A DNA stretch of 64,000 bases from Ancylobacter defluvii (GTDB taxonomy: Bacteria > Pseudomonadota > Alphaproteobacteria > Rhizobiales > Xanthobacteraceae): the NCBI RefSeq assembly GCF_018390605.1, contig NZ_JAHBGD010000013.1, positions 156,453-220,452 of the forward strand, read 5' to 3'. Below the pieces are notes generated by a model. The model worked only from the letters and a program-made list of their open reading frames with translations, had not been told where the DNA came from and made no database searches. The position numbers and the translations under genes were made by a program. The first letter of the stretch is position 1; each line of letters opens with the position of its first letter. This document shows positions 59,214 to 64,000 of this stretch, in pieces.

Positions 59214-61733
59214 GTGAGTAACCGAAACACCGACCGCTCCACCAGCCGGCGGCGCACCGCCGCGCGCTCCACCGCCACCGACGAAACCTCGACGGAAACC
59301 GCCGCTCCCTCCTCCTCGAAGACCGGCGCTTCGAAAAAGCCGGGCAAGGCAGCGGCCGGCGCGGCGGTGGGCGCGAGTAAGCCCGCGGCCACCGCCGCGA
59401 CGACACAGCGCGCCGCGAAAGCGACGGGGACGGCAGCCAAGCCAGCATCGACCAAGCTGGTATCCGCGAAGCCGACATCCGCCAAAACCACGCCGGCACC
59501 TTCGAAGGCGCGCGGCGGTGCGGCGGCTCCCGCCAAGGCGCAGGCCACCAAGCGCGAGGTTGCGGCAGCCGGCAAAGTCGCCGCAACGCCGCCGGCGCCC
59601 AAAACTGCGGCCTCCAAAGGTGCAGCGCCCAAGTCGGTAGCTCCCAAGGCTGCAACGCCTAAGACTGCAGCGTCGAAAACCGCAACGGCCAAGGCAGCGG
59701 CCGCGAAGCCCGCGGCATCCCACACCGCCGCCCGCAAGCCGGCGGCCGAAGCGGCGGCGCCGATTCCTGCCGCCCCCCTTCCCCGGCCGCGCCGGGTGTC
59801 GCAGACCCGTTCGGCCGCCAGCCATGTGCGTTTCGTCCGCCGGCCCGAGCCCGAGATCGCTGCCGCAGCAGCGGCGGACGTCGCCGTGCCGCCGCAGCCG
59901 GCTCCGGCCTCGGCCCCCACCCCAGCTCCCCGCGCGGCGGACCGTTCCGACCCACCTGCGCCGGGCCCGATCGATTTCGAAACCTTTGCCGGCAATCTTG
60001 CCCGCCTCGTCGAGGAGGGCGGCAAGGCGATGGCCGCCTATCTGCGCCCGCGCGAGGAAGGCCGGGTGAAGGACGACATCGCCGAAGAGGTCGCCGACGT
60101 GATGAAGACGCTCGGCCACGTCGCCGAATACTGGCTGACCGACCCCAAGCGCACCGTCGACGTGCAGTCGCGGCTGATCGGCGGCTATCTGTCGCTGTGG
60201 TCCTCGACGCTCAAGCGGCTCGCCGGCGAAGAGGTCGCCCCCATCGCCCGGCCGCCCGCGCGCGACGGGCGCTTCGTCGATCCGGAATGGACGACCAATC
60301 CCTTCTTCGACGCGCTGAAGCAGACCTATCTGCTCACCGCCAACTGGGCGGAGAAGCTGGTCGAGGACGCCGAGATCGACAAGCACACCAAGCACAAGGC
60401 CGAATTCTACGTGCGGCAGATCGCCAGCGCGGTGTCGCCGTCGAACTTCGTCTTCACCAATCCCGAGCTTCTGCGCGCCACCTTCGCCTCCAACGGCGAG
60501 AACCTGGTGCGCGGCATGAAGATGCTGGCCGAGGACATCGAGGCCGGCGACGGCGAATTGAAGATCCGCCAGACCGACAATTCGAAGTTCAAGGTCGGCG
60601 AGAACCTCGCCATCACCCCTGGCAAGGTGATCTTCCAGAACGAGCTGATGCAGCTCATCCAGTACAGCCCCACCACCGAGACCGTGCTGAAGGTGCCGGT
60701 GGTGATCGTGCCGCCCTGGATCAACAAATTCTACGTGCTCGACCTCAACCCGGAGAAATCCTTCGTCCGCTGGGCGGTGGCCCAGGGGTTGACGGTGTTC
60801 ATCGTCTCCTGGGTCAACCCCTCCCCGGCCCTCGCCGACAAGGGCTTCGAGGACTACATGCGCGCCGGCGTGCTGTCGGCGATCGAGACCGCCAAACAGG
60901 CGACCGGTGCCGAGCAGGTGCATGCGGTCGGCTATTGCGTCGGCGGCACCATGCTCGCCATGACGCTGGCCTGGCTCGCCGCCGCCGGCAAGGATGCCGG
61001 CATCCGCTCCGCAACCTACCTGACCACCCAGGTCGACTTCACCCAGGCCGGCGACCTGAAGGTGTTCATCGACGAGGAGCAGGTGGCAGTGCTGGAACGG
61101 CGCATGCTCGAATCCGGCATCATGGACGGCCGGGTGATGGCCAACGCCTTCAACATGCTGCGCGCCAACGACCTGATCTGGCCCTATGTGGTGAACAACT
61201 ACCTGAAGGGACAGGCGCCCTTCCCGTTCGACATCCTCTACTGGAACGCGGATTCGACGCGGCTGCCGCGCGCCAACCACTCGTTCTACCTGCGCAACTG
61301 CTATCTCGATAACAAGTTCGCCACCGGCAATCTGTCGCTGGGCGGCCACAGGCTCGATCTCGGCCGGGTGGCGATCCCGACCTACAGCCTGGCGACGCGC
61401 GAGGACCACATCGCCCCGGCGGTATCGGTGTTCAACGGGCTCCAGCTGTTCGGCGCGCCGGCCCGCTTCGTGCTGGCGGGGTCGGGCCACATCGCCGGGG
61501 TGATCAACCCGCCGGCGCGTGCCAAGTACCAGTACTGGACCGGCGATGCGCCGGCCGGCAGCCTGGAGGAATGGATCGCCGGGGCCGAGATGCATCCCGG
61601 TTCCTGGTGGCCGGACTGGCTCGGCTGGCTGGAGGCGCAGGACGCCGAGCGGGTGCCGGCGCGCGAGCCCGGCGGCGGCGTGTTCGCTCCGGTCGAGGAC
61701 GCGCCGGGCAGCTATGTGAAGGTGAAGACGTGA
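59214..61733 (+). CDS. phaC: Class I PHA synthase with long histone-H1-like N-terminal extension
   Basis: Protein of 839 aa. From about residue 245 it is a normal class I PhaC (about 595 aa). The nucleophile Cys lies in [20 protein letters not shown] (Cys 575), the Asp is in ATREDHIAP and the His in [14 protein letters not shown], with PWWINK-like [12 protein letters not shown] upstream. It polymerizes (R)-3-hydroxyacyl-CoA at the granule surface. The first 240 residues are Ala/Lys/Pro/Thr-rich with repeated [23 protein letters not shown] segments, like histone H1 tails or the PAKKA region of PhaM. The GTG at 59214 has GGGGA upstream, and no internal start exists before the core, so the extension is very likely translated. 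It overlaps the next gene by 4 bases. Confidence 0.9.
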   Translation: MSNRNTDRSTSRRRTAARSTATDETSTETAAPSSSKTGASKKPGKAAAGAAVGASKPAATAATTQRAAKATGTAAKPASTKLVSAKPTSAKTTPAPSKARGGAAAPAKAQATKREVAAAGKVAATPPAPKTAASKGAAPKSVAPKAATPKTAASKTATAKAAAAKPAASHTAARKPAAEAAAPIPAAPLPRPRRVSQTRSAASHVRFVRRPEPEIAAAAAADVAVPPQPAPASAPTPAPRAADRSDPPAPGPIDFETFAGNLARLVEEGGKAMAAYLRPREEGRVKDDIAEEVADVMKTLGHVAEYWLTDPKRTVDVQSRLIGGYLSLWSSTLKRLAGEEVAPIARPPARDGRFVDPEWTTNPFFDALKQTYLLTANWAEKLVEDAEIDKHTKHKAEFYVRQIASAVSPSNFVFTNPELLRATFASNGENLVRGMKMLAEDIEAGDGELKIRQTDNSKFKVGENLAITPGKVIFQNELMQLIQYSPTTETVLKVPVVIVPPWINKFYVLDLNPEKSFVRWAVAQGLTVFIVSWVNPSPALADKGFEDYMRAGVLSAIETAKQATGAEQVHAVGYCVGGTMLAMTLAWLAAAGKDAGIRSATYLTTQVDFTQAGDLKVFIDEEQVAVLERRMLESGIMDGRVMANAFNMLRANDLIWPYVVNNYLKGQAPFPFDILYWNADSTRLPRANHSFYLRNCYLDNKFATGNLSLGGHRLDLGRVAIPTYSLATREDHIAPAVSVFNGLQLFGAPARFVLAGSGHIAGVINPPARAKYQYWTGDAPAGSLEEWIAGAEMHPGSWWPDWLGWLEAQDAERVPAREPGGGVFAPVEDAPGSYVKVKT

Positions 61734-62539
61734 CATCGGCCATCCTGGCCGGCGGCCTCGGCTTTTTCGCGACGCTGGTCGCGGCCTTCGCGCCGGTCCC
61801 GGCCGGCGCCGCGAGCTTCGACTGCGGCAAGGCGCGGACGCCGGACGAACGCGCCGTCTGCGCCGACACCGCTTTGTCGGCCCTCGACAGCGAGATGGGC
61901 GCGCTGTGGTTCAGCTACAGCCGATTCCAGCTGATGATGGGGGCCAATGGCGCGCGTCGCGACGATGCGCGCGCCTTCCTGGCCGCGCGGGCGAAATGCG
62001 GCGCAGATGCGAGCTGCCTCGCCCCGCTCTACCGCCAGCGCAACGCGGCGCTGAAGCAGCAGATCGCTGCCGCCATCACCAATGTGACCCATCAGGCGGA
62101 TACCGACCCCACTCCCGCCGCGCCGGCGCCGCAGCCGGTGATGGACGAGGTCGCCGGCCTCTTCGCGCAGTGCCGGGCGGCGGGCGGCGAGCTGAAGGGC
62201 AATGCCTGGCCGGAGATGATGAGCGCCGATCTCGACCATGACGGCCGGCCGGACTATCTGCTCAACGCGCAGAACCTGCGCTGCGACGGCGCCGCCACCG
62301 CCTATTGCGCCAATGACGGCTGCGACATCTCCGTCAGCCTGTCGAGCGCCGGCTATGCGCCGATGAAGCTGCGCGGCAGCCGGCCGACGCTGGTGCAGGG
62401 CACCGAGCAGACCACGCTCGACATCTGGGTCGACCGCTTCCAGTGCGACAATGCCGCGCCCGGCGCCGCCTGCTGGGGCTCCTGGCGCTGGAACGGTTCG
62501 GCGCTCAAGCCGAGCTACGCGGTACGCGCCGCGCCGTAA
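61730..62539 (+). CDS. Secreted LprI-like protein of unknown function
   Basis: Protein of 269 aa. The start is a GTG overlapping the phaC stop (GTGA). A signal peptide ([23 protein letters not shown]) precedes an LprI/DUF1311-like segment with the typical pattern [25 protein letters not shown], including two Cys, and a later Cys pair (KCGADASC). The C-terminal half (about 125-269) has [31 protein letters not shown] and [10 protein letters not shown], several further Cys for disulfides. LprI-like modules inhibit lysozyme in mycobacteria, but that role is not established here. Genetic coupling to phaC is unexpected. Confidence 0.75.
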   Translation: MTSAILAGGLGFFATLVAAFAPVPAGAASFDCGKARTPDERAVCADTALSALDSEMGALWFSYSRFQLMMGANGARRDDARAFLAARAKCGADASCLAPLYRQRNAALKQQIAAAITNVTHQADTDPTPAAPAPQPVMDEVAGLFAQCRAAGGELKGNAWPEMMSADLDHDGRPDYLLNAQNLRCDGAATAYCANDGCDISVSLSSAGYAPMKLRGSRPTLVQGTEQTTLDIWVDRFQCDNAAPGAACWGSWRWNGSALKPSYAVRAAP

Positions 62540-62548
62540 GCGCCGCCG

Positions 62549-63259
62549 TCAGGCGAGGAAATCCACCTTGCCGTTTGCGAGGTTGTAGACGCCGCCGACG
62601 ACGCGCAGCTTGTTCGCGCTGATGGCCTCCGCCACCAACTCGCTCGCCCTGGCGATGTGGGCCGCCACATCCTCGACATTGGCACGCACCGCGTCATCGA
62701 GAAGCATGTGGCCGTCGCGGCGTGCCCGCAGCACGGCGGGCACGATCGGCTGCACCATGTCGCCGATGAAGCCCGGGAATTGCGTGCCCACGGAAATCAC
62801 CTCGCCCGCCGCCTCCACCGCGCCGCACTGGCTATGCCCCATCACCATGACGAGCGGCGCGCCGAGCACCGCCACCGCATACTCGATAGAGCCAATGGCG
62901 GTGGTATCGGCCGTGTTGCCGGCCACACGGATGATGAACAGCTCGCCGAGCCCAGTTGTGAAGACGTGCTCCGGCGGGGTGCGCGAATCCGAGCAGCCGA
63001 GCACCACGGCGAAGGGCGCCTGGCCGGCGCTGAGCGTGCTGATTGGCACCGGCCCCCCGGCCGGGATGCAGGCGCCGCCGGCGACGAAGGCCGCGTTACC
63101 CGCCTTCAACTTGGCCAGCGCCTCCTCGGCGGACAGGCTGGTCTTGGCGAGGGGCGAGGCCGCGCGGGCAGGCCGCGATCCCAAGCCGGCCGCGGCGACG
63201 CAGCCGCAGGCCAGCGTTCCGAATACGTTTCGGCGAGACACGACAGACAGATTGGTCAT
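62549..63259 (-). CDS. Beta-class carbonic anhydrase with a Tat signal
   Basis: Protein of 236 aa. A twin-arginine signal (SRRNVFGTLACGCVAAAGLG) indicates folding before export to the periplasm. The beta-CA zinc site is visible: Cys-Asp-Ser-Arg in VLGCSDSRTPPEHVF (about 100) and H-x-x-C in MVMGHSQCGAVEAA (about 157), with RVAGNTAD between. It interconverts CO2 and bicarbonate. The ATG at 63259 has GGAG upstream; in-frame starts to 63301 are less likely. Convergent with the LprI-like gene, about 100 bases from argC. Confidence 0.93.
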   Translation of the reverse strand: MTNLSVVSRRNVFGTLACGCVAAAGLGSRPARAASPLAKTSLSAEEALAKLKAGNAAFVAGGACIPAGGPVPISTLSAGQAPFAVVLGCSDSRTPPEHVFTTGLGELFIIRVAGNTADTTAIGSIEYAVAVLGAPLVMVMGHSQCGAVEAAGEVISVGTQFPGFIGDMVQPIVPAVLRARRDGHMLLDDAVRANVEDVAAHIARASELVAEAISANKLRVVGGVYNLANGKVDFLA

Positions 63260-63361
63260 GACGGGCTCCATGAGCTGAAAACCGCCCATGGAGCACACCA
63301 TTATACCAAAGTTGCAATCGGTATTATTCCGCTCCCCGCGCGCCTGCGCGGCGCTCGCAAC

Positions 63362-64000
63362 TCAGGGAAACAGCGCCAGCTGCTCCAGCCCCAGCGTCTC
63401 GGGGAAGCCGAGCACCAGGTTCATGTTCTGCACCGCCTGCCCCGATGCGCCCTTGACGAGATTGTCGGTGGTGGAGATCAGGATCACCCGGCCGGGCTGG
63501 CGGTCGGCCACCACGCCCATGACGATCATGTTCGAGCCCTTGACGAAGCGCGTCTGCGGCACCTGGCCGAGCGGCAGCACATGCACGAAGGGCTCGGACT
63601 TGTAGAAATCCGTCAGTACGCGATGCACGTCCGCCGCGCCGACGCCGGCGCCGGTCTTGGCGTAGATGGTCGCGTAGATGCCGCGGCTCATCGGGATGAG
63701 GTGCGGGGTGAAGCTCGGCACGATCGTGCGGCCGGCGGCCTTGGAATATTCCTGATCGAGCTCGGCGGTGTGCCGGTGATTGGCGACGCCATAAGCATGC
63801 ATGCCATCCGTCACCTCGGTATAGAGCAGCGATTCCTTGGCCGAGCGGCCGGCGCCGGTAACGCCGCTCTTGGCGTCGATGACGAGGCCTTCCGGCTCGA
63901 TGGCGCCCGCCTCGATCAGCGGCACCACCGGCAGGATGGCGGTGGTGGTGTAGCAGCCGGGATTGGCGATCAGCCGCGCCTTACGGATGTCGTCGCGATA
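63362..64000 (-). CDS. argC: N-acetyl-gamma-glutamyl-phosphate reductase (partial, cut by window end)
   Basis: The C-terminal two thirds of ArgC. The window edge falls in the middle of the coding region; the last bases read RDDIRKARLIANPGCYTTTA on the minus strand, with the catalytic Cys in NPGCY. Then follow DAKSGVTGAGRSAKES, NHRHTAELDQEYSKAAG (catalytic His), VPSFTPHLIPMSRGI and the C-terminal GASGQAVQNMNLVLGFPE. It reduces N-acetyl-glutamyl phosphate with NADPH in arginine synthesis. The apparent start at 63928 is internal; the true start lies beyond 64000. Confidence 0.95.
   Translation of the reverse strand, partial: YRDDIRKARLIANPGCYTTTAILPVVPLIEAGAIEPEGLVIDAKSGVTGAGRSAKESLLYTEVTDGMHAYGVANHRHTAELDQEYSKAAGRTIVPSFTPHLIPMSRGIYATIYAKTGAGVGAADVHRVLTDFYKSEPFVHVLPLGQVPQTRFVKGSNMIVMGVVADRQPGRVILISTTDNLVKGASGQAVQNMNLVLGFPETLGLEQLALFP

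Noticed and set aside
59124..61736. Minus-strand open frame of 870 codons antisense to phaC.
   Set aside because: No recognisable motif and opposite to a full PHA synthase.

Overview
The window is uniformly GC-rich and looks like an ordinary chromosomal segment of an alphaproteobacterium of the order Hyphomicrobiales (Rhizobiales). Family Xanthobacteraceae (Ancylobacter, Starkeya or Xanthobacter type) is my best guess. This rests on gene content: a DUF930 protein, a bacteriophytochrome with an HWE kinase and its heme oxygenase, class I PHA synthase, malonyl-CoA decarboxylase, class II FBPase GlpX, a tct tricarboxylate transporter, and a GnnA/GnnB-like pair expected for diamino-sugar lipid A. 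I see no phage, IS element, CRISPR array or rRNA operon. One tRNA gene, tRNA-Lys(CTT), is present.

Layout. 1-9 kb: dipeptide epimerase; a TPP riboswitch with thiD and an MFS transporter; a stand-alone Lrp-type ligand domain; a 36-bp palindromic tandem repeat; a DMT exporter; a cytochrome c'/b561 pair; a universal stress protein; an FAA-family hydrolase; a LysE exporter. 9-12.8 kb: a metallophosphoesterase and glycosyltransferase pair resembling the PlcP-Agt lipid-remodelling module, with a Pho-box-like sequence upstream; a threonine dehydratase-like enzyme; an XRE-cupin regulator. 12.8-19.6 kb: an RND efflux pump, MurJ and a Uma2 nuclease-fold protein. 19.6-25.4 kb: palindromic intergenic repeats, GnnB/GnnA-like genes, an SH3 membrane protein and PncB. 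25.5-31.9 kb: EmrAB-type efflux genes with MarR, an Old Yellow Enzyme, a transglutaminase, two small proteins and tRNA-Lys. 32-38.2 kb: tctCBA and pabB-pabA-pabC. 38.2-44.4 kb: a DUF930 protein, a secreted alpha/beta hydrolase, a DUF6600 protein with Gln/Arg repeats, a HAD pseudogene, and leuA with a Leu leader peptide. 44.4-51.5 kb: bphP-bphO, a cyclopropane synthase, a PAS-GGDEF cyclase and malonyl-CoA decarboxylase. 51.5-64 kb: mntH with a double operator, several small proteins, the aminotransferase-hom-glpX group, a PHA synthase with a histone-H1-like N-terminal extension, an LprI-like secreted protein, a Tat-exported carbonic anhydrase, and argC cut by the window end.

Most genes are housekeeping or transport. 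The observations most worth following up are regulatory or architectural: the PHA synthase N-terminal extension, the Pho-box-like site before the lipid-remodelling pair, the TPP riboswitch that may also control an orphan MFS carrier, the palindromic repeat array that supplies a stop codon, the Leu leader whose GTG start overlaps the stop of an upstream mini-ORF, and a triple 15-bp repeat that forms the pabB-pabA junction. None of these is proven to be a new system. All functional statements come from reading motifs; no database search was possible.
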